Assembly: GCA_947631305.1 (NCBI GenBank)
Contig: CANRKV010000003.1
Coordinates: forward strand, 1-33,072
Direction: 5' to 3'
DNA length: 33,072 nt
Origin: an uncultured Jeotgalicoccus sp.
Lineage (GTDB): Bacteria > Bacillota > Bacilli > Staphylococcales > Salinicoccaceae
Numbering within the stretch: the stretch's first letter is position 1; every line of letters begins with the position of its first letter. Shown piece after piece: positions 1 through 7,442 of this stretch. A model generated the notes under the pieces. The model was not told the origin of the DNA. It made no database searches and worked only from the letters and a program-made list of their open reading frames with translations. Both the position numbers and the translations under genes were made by a program.

Positions 1-137
1 TCGGCAACTTCCGATTTTATGTCATGTGCATTAAAATCTTCGGCAAACACATCTATGCATTTTTTGGCATATGGTGTCCACAGCTTATGAAAATCTAACA
101 GTGTCCCATCCTTATCGTATAAAAGTATACGGTCCAT
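1..137 (-). CDS. HAD-superfamily hydrolase, N-terminal fragment (runs off window)
   Basis: The reading frame starts with ATG at 137 behind a GGAGGG ribosome site and continues past base 1, so only the first 45 codons are visible. They begin MDRILLYDKDGTLLDF, which contains the DxDGT nucleophile motif of haloacid-dehalogenase phosphatases (the two Asp of DKDGT). The Trp and aromatic residues after the motif fit phosphoglycolate-phosphatase-like members, but the substrate cannot be read from this fragment. It follows the threonine dehydrogenase by 33 bases on the same strand and is probably the third gene of the kbl unit. Staphylococci also keep a HAD gene close to this locus. Confidence 0.8.
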   Translation of the reverse strand, partial: MDRILLYDKDGTLLDFHKLWTPYAKKCIDVFAEDFNAHDIKSEVA

Positions 138-170
138 TAGTCACCCTCCACGAACCGGACGGGACTTTAT

Positions 171-1127
171 TTAAATTCCCGCCTGGTTCTTCTCCTGTAT
201 CGCTTCTATCATTGTATCAGTCATCTTGTCCAAATCAAAAGATGCTGTAAAGCCCCACTGGCGTTTTGCTTCGGATGCATCAATGCTGTCCGGCCAGCTT
301 GCTGCAATGCCCTGTCTGACAGGATCAACGTCGTAGCTGAGTTCAAAGTCAGGATAATGACGGCGGATTGATGCAGCCACCATTTCCGGTTCCAGACTCA
401 TATTCGTTACATTAAATGCATTACGGTTTTCAAGTTTCTCTCCATCCGCTTCCATCAGATCAATAATTGCCTGAATCGCATCGTCCATGTACATCATGTC
501 CATAAACATATCTTTGCCGATAAATGATGTGTACTTGCCGTTTTTAACCGCTTCGAAATAAATTTCTACAGCATAGTCCGTCGTGCCGCCGCCCGGTTCT
601 CTCACGTGTGAAATCAGCCCCGGGAAACGTACGCCGCGCGTATCCACTCCGAATTTCTCAAAGTAGTAATCGCACAGCAGTTCACCCGATACTTTGTTTA
701 CCCCGTACATCGTTGTCGGACGCTGAATTGTCGTCTGCGGTGTATTTACTTTCGGCGTTGTTGGACCAAACGCGCCGATTGAACTTGGTGTAAAGAACTG
801 CATGTTAAGAGTGCGTGCTGTTTCAAGCGCGTTAACCAGCCCGCCCATATTAATATTCCATGCAAGCATCGGATCTTTTTCACATGTTGCACTTAACAAT
901 GCAGCCAGGTGCATAATCGTATCTGCCTTAAATTCTTTAGCTGTGCGTTCCATTGCTGCGTAATCTGTAACATCTAAAATTTCGAAGGCCTTGCCTTCAA
1001 GCGGTGAATTCACAGGCTCTTTAATATCAGTCGGCAGAACGTTGTCCTCACCGTAAATTTCTCTTAATTTAACGGTTAACTCTGTTCCAATTTGCCCGAG
1101 CGCCCCTGTAACTATAATTCGTTCCAT
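171..1127 (-). CDS. tdh: NAD-dependent epimerase-type L-threonine 3-dehydrogenase
   Basis: This 318-residue protein is an extended short-chain dehydrogenase. It has the Rossmann motif G8xxG11xxG14 (TGALGQIG), an Asp at about 34 that would bind the NAD ribose, Ser115/116, and the catalytic YxxxK pair at Tyr141 and Lys145 (YGVNK). Epimerase-type threonine dehydrogenases oxidise L-threonine to 2-amino-3-ketobutyrate. The gene directly upstream, kbl, encodes the enzyme that cleaves that product, so the assignment rests on family plus neighbour. Start ATG at 1127 has an AAGGGGA site. A general sugar-nucleotide epimerase is the alternative and is less likely beside kbl. The substrate is inferred. 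Confidence 0.85.
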   Translation of the reverse strand: MERIIVTGALGQIGTELTVKLREIYGEDNVLPTDIKEPVNSPLEGKAFEILDVTDYAAMERTAKEFKADTIMHLAALLSATCEKDPMLAWNINMGGLVNALETARTLNMQFFTPSSIGAFGPTTPKVNTPQTTIQRPTTMYGVNKVSGELLCDYYFEKFGVDTRGVRFPGLISHVREPGGGTTDYAVEIYFEAVKNGKYTSFIGKDMFMDMMYMDDAIQAIIDLMEADGEKLENRNAFNVTNMSLEPEMVAASIRRHYPDFELSYDVDPVRQGIAASWPDSIDASEAKRQWGFTASFDLDKMTDTMIEAIQEKNQAGI

Positions 1128-1159
1128 GATTGTTTCCCCTTATTCGAAAAGTTTATGTT

Positions 1160-2350
1160 TTAATTAATAATTCCCATTTCACGACCGACTTTAGCGTATA
1201 TTTCAAGCGCTTTGTCGAGCATTTCTTTCGTGTGTGCAGCTGTCGGCATATTTCTTACGCGTCCTGTACCTTTAGGTACTGTCGGGAAGACGATTGATTT
1301 TGCATATACGCCTTCTTCTTTCAGACGTTTTGAAAATTCCTGAGCTTTTTTCTCGTCACCGATAATACAAGGTGTAATCGGTGTTTCCGAGCTGCCGATT
1401 TCAAATCCTAAATCTTTCAGACCGGCTTTAAGATAGTCGCCGTTTTCCCAAAGTTTATCGTGCAGTTCAGTTGAAGCCATTAAAGTTTTAACCGCTTCAG
1501 TAATTGCTTTCGTATCTCCCGGAGTTAACGACGTCGAGAATAAGAACGGACGTGCCGCAACTTTCAGGTAATCGATTAAGTCCTGTGAACCGGCAACGTA
1601 ACCGCCGACAACACCGATTGCTTTCGATAAAGTCCCCATTTGAAGATCGATTTCTTTTTCCAGACCGAAATGTTTAACTGTACCGGCACCTTTGCCCATT
1701 ACACCTGAACCGTGTGCGTCATCGACATATGTGATTAAGTCGAACTCTTTTGCGATCTCAACGATTTCAGGCAGTTTCGCAACATCGCCGTCCATTGAGA
1801 ATACACCGTCTGTAATGTACATTACTTTTTTATAGAGACCTGATTCCACTGCTTCTTTTGCTTTGGCACGGAGATCTTCCATATCCGAATGGTTTACACG
1901 GATAATTTTAGCGCGTGATAAACGGCAGCCGTCAATGATTGATGCGTGGTTTAATTCGTCAGATAAAATTGCATCTTCTTTATTCATGACACCTTGGATT
2001 GCTGCCATATTACAGTTGAAACCTGATTGGAAAGCAACCGCTGCTTCAGTTCCTTTGAATTCTGCAAGCGTGTTTTCCAGTTCCACGTGAAGATCCAGTG
2101 TACCGTTGATTGTACGTACCGCACCTGCGCCGACACCGTGTGATTTAATTGCTTCTATTGCCGCTTCTTTTAATTTTTCATCCGTTGCAAGACCTAAATA
2201 GTTATTCGAAGATAAGTTAATTAAACTCTTGCCCGCTACTGTTATTTCAGGACCGTTTGCACCTTCTACTACATCTATTTCATTGTATAAGCCGTTGTCT
2301 TTCAAATACTCTAAATTCGATTGTAAATACTGTTCTAATTTTTGTGACAT
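1160..2350 (-). CDS. kbl: Glycine C-acetyltransferase (2-amino-3-ketobutyrate CoA ligase)
   Basis: This 396-residue enzyme belongs to the alpha-oxoamine synthase group of fold-type I PLP proteins. The PLP lysine is probably Lys243 (MGTLSKAIG). The cofactor-contacting VDDAHGSG motif lies at about 209-216 and the NHAS histidine at about 135. It cleaves 2-amino-3-ketobutyrate with CoA to glycine and acetyl-CoA, completing threonine breakdown begun by the dehydrogenase 32 bases downstream. BioF and ALA synthase share the fold, but the pairing with a threonine dehydrogenase favours Kbl. Start ATG at 2350 follows AAGGAGGGG. A cre-like site at 2384-2397 suggests carbon catabolite repression. Confidence 0.93.
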   Translation of the reverse strand: MSQKLEQYLQSNLEYLKDNGLYNEIDVVEGANGPEITVAGKSLINLSSNNYLGLATDEKLKEAAIEAIKSHGVGAGAVRTINGTLDLHVELENTLAEFKGTEAAVAFQSGFNCNMAAIQGVMNKEDAILSDELNHASIIDGCRLSRAKIIRVNHSDMEDLRAKAKEAVESGLYKKVMYITDGVFSMDGDVAKLPEIVEIAKEFDLITYVDDAHGSGVMGKGAGTVKHFGLEKEIDLQMGTLSKAIGVVGGYVAGSQDLIDYLKVAARPFLFSTSLTPGDTKAITEAVKTLMASTELHDKLWENGDYLKAGLKDLGFEIGSSETPITPCIIGDEKKAQEFSKRLKEEGVYAKSIVFPTVPKGTGRVRNMPTAAHTKEMLDKALEIYAKVGREMGIIN

Positions 2351-2383
2351 ATACGTCCCCTCCTTACTTTGTATTTTAGCATA

Positions 2384-2397
2384 TCTAAGCGCTTTCT
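2384..2397. promoter_or_regulatory. Candidate CcpA (cre) site upstream of kbl
   Basis: The 14-mer TCTAAGCGCTTTCT matches 13 of 14 positions of the Gram-positive cre consensus TGWAARCGYTWNCW; the one mismatch is the second base. Read on the other strand it matches 12 of 14. It lies 34 bases upstream of the kbl start codon, next to an AT-rich possible -10 (TAAAAT on the minus strand, 2373-2378), where CcpA binding would repress. I could not find a good -35 for kbl, so the exact promoter is open. The site could also affect the divergent amidohydrolase genes. Confidence 0.6.
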
Positions 2398-2408
2398 TTG
2401 AGCGATAT

Positions 2409-2464
2409 ACAATAGTTTATATTGTTGTAATTTTCTCACTTTTAAGCGGTTTATATTTTAAACC
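2409..2464. repeat. Two short inverted repeats in the kbl / amidohydrolase divergent region
   Basis: Two perfect 6-bp inverted repeats with 5-base spacers occur 33 bases apart: ACAATA-N5-TATTGT at 2409-2425 and GGTTTA-N5-TAAACC at 2448-2464. The second is followed by a GC-rich stretch and a possible -10 (GATAAT, 2477-2482) for the plus-strand genes, with no recognisable -35. They could be operators, but six-base arms arise readily by chance in AT-rich DNA. Confidence 0.3.
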
Positions 2465-2513
2465 GGGGCGCGCTCTGATAATATGAATAGAAAATAGTTA
2501 TGGAGGTTCAATC

Positions 2514-3701
2514 ATGAGTATTAAAGATATCGCATCATTAAAACTTCCCGAGATGGTTACGAACAGAAGACATATGCACATGCATCCGGAAGTATCATTT
2601 ACAGAGAAAGAAACGTACCAGTTTATTTTAGGTAAGCTGAAGCAGCATCCTGAATTAAACATTCGTGAAAACGTCGGCAGAAACGATGACAACGAAGGTG
2701 CCGGTATCGTTGCTTCTATTGGCTCAGGCAGCCCGCACATTGCTGTTCGTGCTGATTTTGACGCACTCCCGATTGAAGACCAGAAAGATGTCCCTTATAA
2801 ATCGAAAAATCCGGGGGCTATGCACGCTTGCGGTCACGATGGTCATACGAGTACCCTTTTAGGTCTTGTGGACGCTGTAGTGGCTAATAAGGACAATTTA
2901 AGCGGTACTGTATCATTTATCTTCCAGTACGGTGAAGAAGAACAGCCGGGCGGCGCCAAAGCTATGGTTGAGGACAATGCACTCGAGGGTGTCGATAAAG
3001 TATACGGCCAGCATTACTGGAGTCAGTTTGATACGCATGAAGTCCAGACAACAGCAGGCGCAATGATAGCAAGCCCAGACGGTTTCTACATTACGCTCCA
3101 GGGTTCAGGCGGACACGCAGCTTACCCCAATTTAACGGTCGATCCTATCGTCATCGCTGCAGAACTGATTACCAACCTGCAGACTGCAGTCTCCCGTCAG
3201 ATTTCACCGATTGATAATGCTGTCGTTACTGTCGGCAGTGTGCGCGGCGGAGATGCATTTAATGTTATTCCCGATACCGTCAGAATCATCGGTACTGTGC
3301 GCACGTTCAAGCAGGAAGTTAAAGAAAAAATATATGAAATATTTAAAAACGAAGTGGAATATACTACTAAAAAACGCGGTGCGACTGCCAATATGAAATA
3401 TACATTCGGCTACCCCGCTGTAATCAATCACGCCGAAGAAGCTGAAGTTATTGCAGATGCTGCAAAAGAACTGGGTCTCCCGTTCAAAGAAGCAGACCCT
3501 TTAATGATCGGCGAAGATTTCTCCTATTACATTTTAGATAAGCCCGGTGCGTTTTTCTATACGGGTACAGGGAACGAGGACAAGAAAACGACACCTGCAC
3601 ATCATACCGATATGTTTGATATCGATGAAGATGCAATGGAAACCGCACTGATGATGTTTATGAAAATCTTAGAAAAAGAAGCGGTGATTAAATGGACGTA
3701 A
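2514..3701 (+). CDS. M20 family metallopeptidase / amidohydrolase, first of three tandem paralogs
   Basis: This 395-residue protein is an M20D-type zinc amidohydrolase, the family of N-acyl-amino-acid, hippurate and IAA-amino-acid hydrolases. Metal-binding and catalytic residues are present: HACGHD with Cys106 and His108, the acidic EE pair at about 141-143, His167 (GQH), GGHA in the dimerisation domain, GEDFSYY, and a C-terminal His pair before MFDID. It differs from its two neighbours in having QYGEEE where they have HQHAEE, and GHDGHT where they have GHDAHT, so its substrate may differ. The start at 2514 has TGGAGG. It overlaps the next gene by 10 bases, so translation is probably coupled. 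The exact substrate is unknown. Confidence 0.9.
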   Translation: MSIKDIASLKLPEMVTNRRHMHMHPEVSFTEKETYQFILGKLKQHPELNIRENVGRNDDNEGAGIVASIGSGSPHIAVRADFDALPIEDQKDVPYKSKNPGAMHACGHDGHTSTLLGLVDAVVANKDNLSGTVSFIFQYGEEEQPGGAKAMVEDNALEGVDKVYGQHYWSQFDTHEVQTTAGAMIASPDGFYITLQGSGGHAAYPNLTVDPIVIAAELITNLQTAVSRQISPIDNAVVTVGSVRGGDAFNVIPDTVRIIGTVRTFKQEVKEKIYEIFKNEVEYTTKKRGATANMKYTFGYPAVINHAEEAEVIADAAKELGLPFKEADPLMIGEDFSYYILDKPGAFFYTGTGNEDKKTTPAHHTDMFDIDEDAMETALMMFMKILEKEAVIKWT

Positions 3702-4879
3702 AATCACTTGAGTCAGCAGTGAATAATCAGTTCGGCGAAATGGTCCAGCTCCGCAGACATCTTCACATGTACCCGGAACTGTCGTTTAAAGAAGTTCATA
3801 CTCCCGCTTATATCGCTGATTATCTGCGCAGTCTCGACATCGATGTACAGGAAGGCGTCGGCGGACGCGGCGTGGTCGGCAGACTGATTGTGGATGAGTC
3901 GCTTCCAACAATCGCATTAAGAGCAGATTTCGACGCGCTCCCGATTCAGGATTTAAAAGATACGCCGTATAAATCAACGGTTCCCGGTGTGATGCACGCT
4001 TGCGGGCACGATGCCCACACAGCAATTGTACTCACTGCCGCTAAAATTCTGAGCGGTATGAAGGACGAACTGAAAGGCAATATCGTCTTTATTCATCAGC
4101 ACGCAGAAGAAGTTGATCCGGGCGGTGCGATTCAGATGATTGCTGACGGCTGTCTCGACGGCGTAGATGCTATTTTCGGCCAGCACGTCTCAACGTCACT
4201 CGACGTCGGCAAGATCGGCTATAAATACGGCACAGCGACGGGGATACCCGATGACTTTACAATTACGTTAAAAGGCCGCGGCGGCCACGCTTCACGTCCG
4301 CATGACACAATCGATCCCGTCGCGGCAGGCATTGCGCTCTGCAATCAGCTCCAGTACGCTGTGACGAGGCGTACGAATGCAATGGATTCTGTCGTATTAT
4401 CCATCACGATGTTCGACGCCGGCAATCAGCATAATGTTATTCCGGATGAAGTGACTATCGGCGGAACAATCCGCACATTTAATCACGACATGCAGGACTT
4501 GATGATTAAAGAACTCAACCGGACGCTTGAAGGGCTCGTTACTACGACCCGCGTCTCGTATACACTCGACTATATGAAAGGTTATCCGCCTGTAGTCAAC
4601 GACGATGAAATGACAGATATCGTTGTCGAAAGTGCGGAAAGAGTTTCGACTGTTAATGAAACAATCAGACTTGAACCGGATCTCGGCGGCGAAGATTTTT
4701 CTTACTATCTGCAGCGCGTTCCGGGCACATTCTTTTATACAGGTGTTAAAAACTCAAGTTTCAAAGCAGATTTCCCTCACCACCACGCCCATTTTGATAT
4801 CGATGAAAAAGGGATGGTCAACGCAGTAAACGTTATGCTGGAATCTGTATTTACGTATTTAGAAAAGGAGTCCCGATAA
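3692..4879 (+). CDS. M20 family metallopeptidase / amidohydrolase, second paralog
   Basis: This is a 395-residue M20D amidohydrolase with Cys104 and His106 in HACGHD, the Glu139-Glu140 pair in HQHAEE, His165 in GQH, GGHAS, GEDFSYY and HHHAHFDID at the C-terminus. All expected metal ligands are there, so it should be active. Its start lies inside the end of the previous gene, with only a weak AAAGAAG ribosome site, which suggests translational coupling. Its stop overlaps the next start by one base (TAATG). It is more like the third paralog than the first around the active site. The substrate is not predictable from sequence. Confidence 0.9.
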   Translation: MDVKSLESAVNNQFGEMVQLRRHLHMYPELSFKEVHTPAYIADYLRSLDIDVQEGVGGRGVVGRLIVDESLPTIALRADFDALPIQDLKDTPYKSTVPGVMHACGHDAHTAIVLTAAKILSGMKDELKGNIVFIHQHAEEVDPGGAIQMIADGCLDGVDAIFGQHVSTSLDVGKIGYKYGTATGIPDDFTITLKGRGGHASRPHDTIDPVAAGIALCNQLQYAVTRRTNAMDSVVLSITMFDAGNQHNVIPDEVTIGGTIRTFNHDMQDLMIKELNRTLEGLVTTTRVSYTLDYMKGYPPVVNDDEMTDIVVESAERVSTVNETIRLEPDLGGEDFSYYLQRVPGTFFYTGVKNSSFKADFPHHHAHFDIDEKGMVNAVNVMLESVFTYLEKESR

Positions 4880-6051
4880 TGGATATAAAACAACTAATAA
4901 ATGAACACTATGATTCTATGGTGGAACTTCGCAGATATATGCATCAGCATCCTGAAATATCCTTCCAGGAAATGAATACAAAAAAATGGATTTACGACCA
5001 GATAAAAGACCTCGGTCTGGATATCAGGCAGGATGTAGGCGGTAATGGTATCGTTGCACGCCTGCAGGTCAATGATGATTTTGACACGGTGGCACTGCGC
5101 GCGGATTTTGATGCACTGCCGATTCACGATGAAAAAGACGTACCGTACAAATCGAAAACTCCCGGCGTAATGCATGCATGCGGACACGATGCACATACGG
5201 CTATGCTGATTACGATGGCTAAAATTTTATCGGCTCATAAAGAAGAATTGCCGGTCAACGTCGTATTTTTACATCAGCATGCTGAAGAGCTGCTGCCAGG
5301 CGGTGCCAAAGCAATGATTGAAGACGGCGCGCTCGACGATGTCGACTATGTATTCGGCACTCACGTTTCAACTAAGTTCCCTGTCGGAACGATTAAATAT
5401 AACTACGATACGATGTATGCGAACGCAGACTCGTTTAAAATAACTGTAAACGGACTCGGCGGCCATGGTGCGACACCGCAGGTCACTCATGACCCGATTA
5501 TCGCTTCTGCGTCACTGATTCAGCAAATACAGACAATTGTGTCCCGTTCTGTGAGTCCTCTGGATTCAGCAGTAGTGACACTCGGCGCGTATAATGCCGG
5601 TACAGTATTTAATGTTATTCCGGGCAAGGCCGAGCTAAAAGGCACATTCAGAACTTATACACAGGAAGTAAGAGATATAGTTGCCAAGCGTCTTGAACAG
5701 ATATGCTTAGGCATCAGCGCAAGTTTCAATGTCAATGCTGACCTTGAGATTATGTACGGTTATCCATCGATGAAAAACGATCACGCCCTTCTCGACTACG
5801 TTGTTGATAACGTCAGAGAAGATGCGGCATTCGTTTCAGGTGTTGAAGAAGTCGGACCTGCAATGGGCGGAGAAGATTTCTCCTACTTTATTCAGGAAAA
5901 ACCAGGCTGTTATTTCTACACCGGCGTCAGCAACAGTGAGAAAAAAGCTGATATCCCGCATCATCATCCTATGTTCGATATCGATGAAGACGGTATGAAA
6001 ACCGGTGTTGAAACACTCTTAAAAGCAGTTGTAAATTTCGATAAAAGATAA
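4879..6051 (+). CDS. M20 family metallopeptidase / amidohydrolase, third paralog
   Basis: This 390-residue M20D amidohydrolase has Cys101 and His103 (HACGHD), Glu136-Glu137 (HQHAEE), His162 (GTH), GGHGA, GEDFSYF and HHHPMFDID. The single amidohydrolase found next to tuf in staphylococci is the obvious positional counterpart; which of the three here is the direct ortholog needs a tree. The start follows AAAGGAG. It ends 80 bases before tuf, which runs toward it, and shares a bidirectional terminator with it. No transporter or peptide-synthesis gene lies beside it to suggest a substrate. Confidence 0.9.
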   Translation: MDIKQLINEHYDSMVELRRYMHQHPEISFQEMNTKKWIYDQIKDLGLDIRQDVGGNGIVARLQVNDDFDTVALRADFDALPIHDEKDVPYKSKTPGVMHACGHDAHTAMLITMAKILSAHKEELPVNVVFLHQHAEELLPGGAKAMIEDGALDDVDYVFGTHVSTKFPVGTIKYNYDTMYANADSFKITVNGLGGHGATPQVTHDPIIASASLIQQIQTIVSRSVSPLDSAVVTLGAYNAGTVFNVIPGKAELKGTFRTYTQEVRDIVAKRLEQICLGISASFNVNADLEIMYGYPSMKNDHALLDYVVDNVREDAAFVSGVEEVGPAMGGEDFSYFIQEKPGCYFYTGVSNSEKKADIPHHHPMFDIDEDGMKTGVETLLKAVVNFDKR

Positions 6052-6070
6052 TATTAAAAATAAGCACAAA

Positions 6071-6102
6071 AAAAGAGCTGAGATAAAAATCTCAGCTCTT
6101 TT
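6071..6102. terminator. Bidirectional terminator between the amidohydrolase genes and tuf
   Basis: A 14-bp perfect stem (core AGAGCTGAGAT / ATCTCAGCTCT) closes on a four-base AAAA loop at 6085-6088. It is flanked by A-runs on the left and T-runs on the right, so it gives a hairpin plus U-tract on either strand. It sits between the converging third amidohydrolase gene and tuf. Confidence 0.93.
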
Positions 6103-6131
6103 TATTTATAGTTATAACGATTCAAAAATTA

Positions 6132-7316
6132 TTATTTTTGGATTGTAGTTACAACGCCTGATCCTACAGTACGTCCACCTTCGCGGATTGAGAAACGAGT
6201 ACCGTCTTCAATAGCGATTGGTGAAATAAGTTCTACTGTCATTTCAATGTTGTCACCAGGCATAACCATTTCAGTTCCTTCTGGTAAGTTACATACACCA
6301 GTTACGTCCGTTGTACGGAAGTAGAACTGTGGGCGGTAGTTAGTGAAGAATGGAGTGTGACGTCCACCCTCTTCTTTTGATAGCACATAAACATCAGCAG
6401 TGAAGTTTGTGTGTGGTGTGATTGATCCTGGAGCAGCTAAAACCTGTCCACGCTGGATGTCTTCACGTGCAACACCACGTAAAAGAGCACCGATGTTATC
6501 ACCAGCTTCAGCGTAATCAAGAAGCTTACGGAACATTTCAACACCTGTAACAGTTGTTTTCTTAGAGTCAACAAGACCGATGATTTCGATTTCTTCGCCG
6601 ACTTTAACTTGTCCACGCTCAACACGTCCTGTAGCAACAGTACCACGGCCAGTGATTGAGAATACATCCTCAACAGGCATCATGAATGGCTTGTCAGAAT
6701 CGCGTTCTGGAGTAGGGATATACTCATCAACAGCGTTCATAAGGTCAAGAATTTTTTGTTCGTACTCTTCGTCGCCTTCAAGAGCTTTAAGAGCTGAACC
6801 AGAGATTACTGGAACGTCGTCGCCAGGGAAGTCATACTCAGAAAGTAATTCACGAACTTCCATTTCAACTAATTCAAGTAGTTCTTCGTCGTCTACCATG
6901 TCAACTTTGTTTAAGAATACAACAAGTGCAGGTACACCTACGTTACGTGAAAGCAGGATGTGCTCACGAGTTTGTGGCATTGGGCCATCAGCAGCAGATA
7001 CTACTAAGATTCCGCCGTCCATTTGTGCAGCACCAGTGATCATGTTTTTAACATAGTCAGCGTGTCCTGGGCAGTCTACGTGTGCGTAGTGACGTTTTTC
7101 AGTTTCGTACTCGATGTGAGACGTGTTAATAGTAATACCACGCTCTTTTTCTTCAGGTGCGTTGTCTACCATGTCGTAGCTTTGTGCTTCTCCGCCACCG
7201 TGTTTAGATAATACAGTCGCAATAGCAGCTGTTAAAGTTGTTTTACCGTGGTCAACGTGACCAATAGTACCAATGTTGGCATGCGTTTTAGAACGGTCAA
7301 ATTTTTCTTTACCCAT
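6132..7316 (-). CDS. tuf: Translation elongation factor Tu
   Basis: This 394-residue GTPase delivers aminoacyl-tRNA to the ribosome. The G1 motif GHVDHGKT is at 19-26, with DCPGHADYV (G3) and NKVDMVDD (G4) following, and the usual two beta-barrel domains. Length and sequence are typical of Bacilli EF-Tu. The ATG at 7316 has AAGGAGAGG upstream. It follows fusA but has its own promoter and a hairpin leader in the 126-base gap, so it can be expressed more strongly than the rpsL unit. Codon use is strongly biased, as expected for a highly expressed gene. Confidence 0.99.
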   Translation of the reverse strand: MGKEKFDRSKTHANIGTIGHVDHGKTTLTAAIATVLSKHGGGEAQSYDMVDNAPEEKERGITINTSHIEYETEKRHYAHVDCPGHADYVKNMITGAAQMDGGILVVSAADGPMPQTREHILLSRNVGVPALVVFLNKVDMVDDEELLELVEMEVRELLSEYDFPGDDVPVISGSALKALEGDEEYEQKILDLMNAVDEYIPTPERDSDKPFMMPVEDVFSITGRGTVATGRVERGQVKVGEEIEIIGLVDSKKTTVTGVEMFRKLLDYAEAGDNIGALLRGVAREDIQRGQVLAAPGSITPHTNFTADVYVLSKEEGGRHTPFFTNYRPQFYFRTTDVTGVCNLPEGTEMVMPGDNIEMTVELISPIAIEDGTRFSIREGGRTVGSGVVTTIQK

Positions 7317-7363
7317 TGTAAAATACCTCTCCTTATATAGAACATTATTTTTTATTTAAAATC

Positions 7364-7387
7364 CGAGAGCGGGATATACCCGTCTCG
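7364..7387 (-). terminator. Hairpin in the fusA-tuf gap (terminator or tuf leader stem)
   Basis: The minus strand reads CGAGACGGG, loop TATAT, CCCGCTCTCG: a nine-pair stem with one bulged C. It is followed by GATTTTAAATAAAAAAT, a poor U-tract. It lies about ten bases downstream of the predicted tuf start of transcription, so it may be a partial fusA terminator or a 5' stabilising stem of the tuf message. Confidence 0.45.
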
Positions 7388-7404
7388 AAGTCTTTCTTAC
7401 AACA

Positions 7405-7433
7405 CTTATATAGCATTTATTCTAAAAAATCAA
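7405..7433 (-). promoter_or_regulatory. tuf promoter
   Basis: On the minus strand, TTGATT (7428-7433), a 17-base spacer and TATAAG (7405-7410) form a sigma-A-type promoter. It begins ten bases after the fusA stop and would give a tuf leader of about 80 bases. Confidence 0.6.
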
Positions 7434-7442
7434 GTATATGAA

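Noticed and set aside
2429..2443. CodY-box-like AATTTTCTCACTTTT between kbl and the amidohydrolases
   Set aside because: Four of 15 positions mismatch and one half-site is destroyed; such matches are frequent in AT-rich DNA.
6580..7056. 158-codon plus-strand open frame opposite tuf
   Set aside because: It is a Ser/Thr-rich shadow of the strongly codon-biased tuf gene, with no ribosome site or family resemblance.
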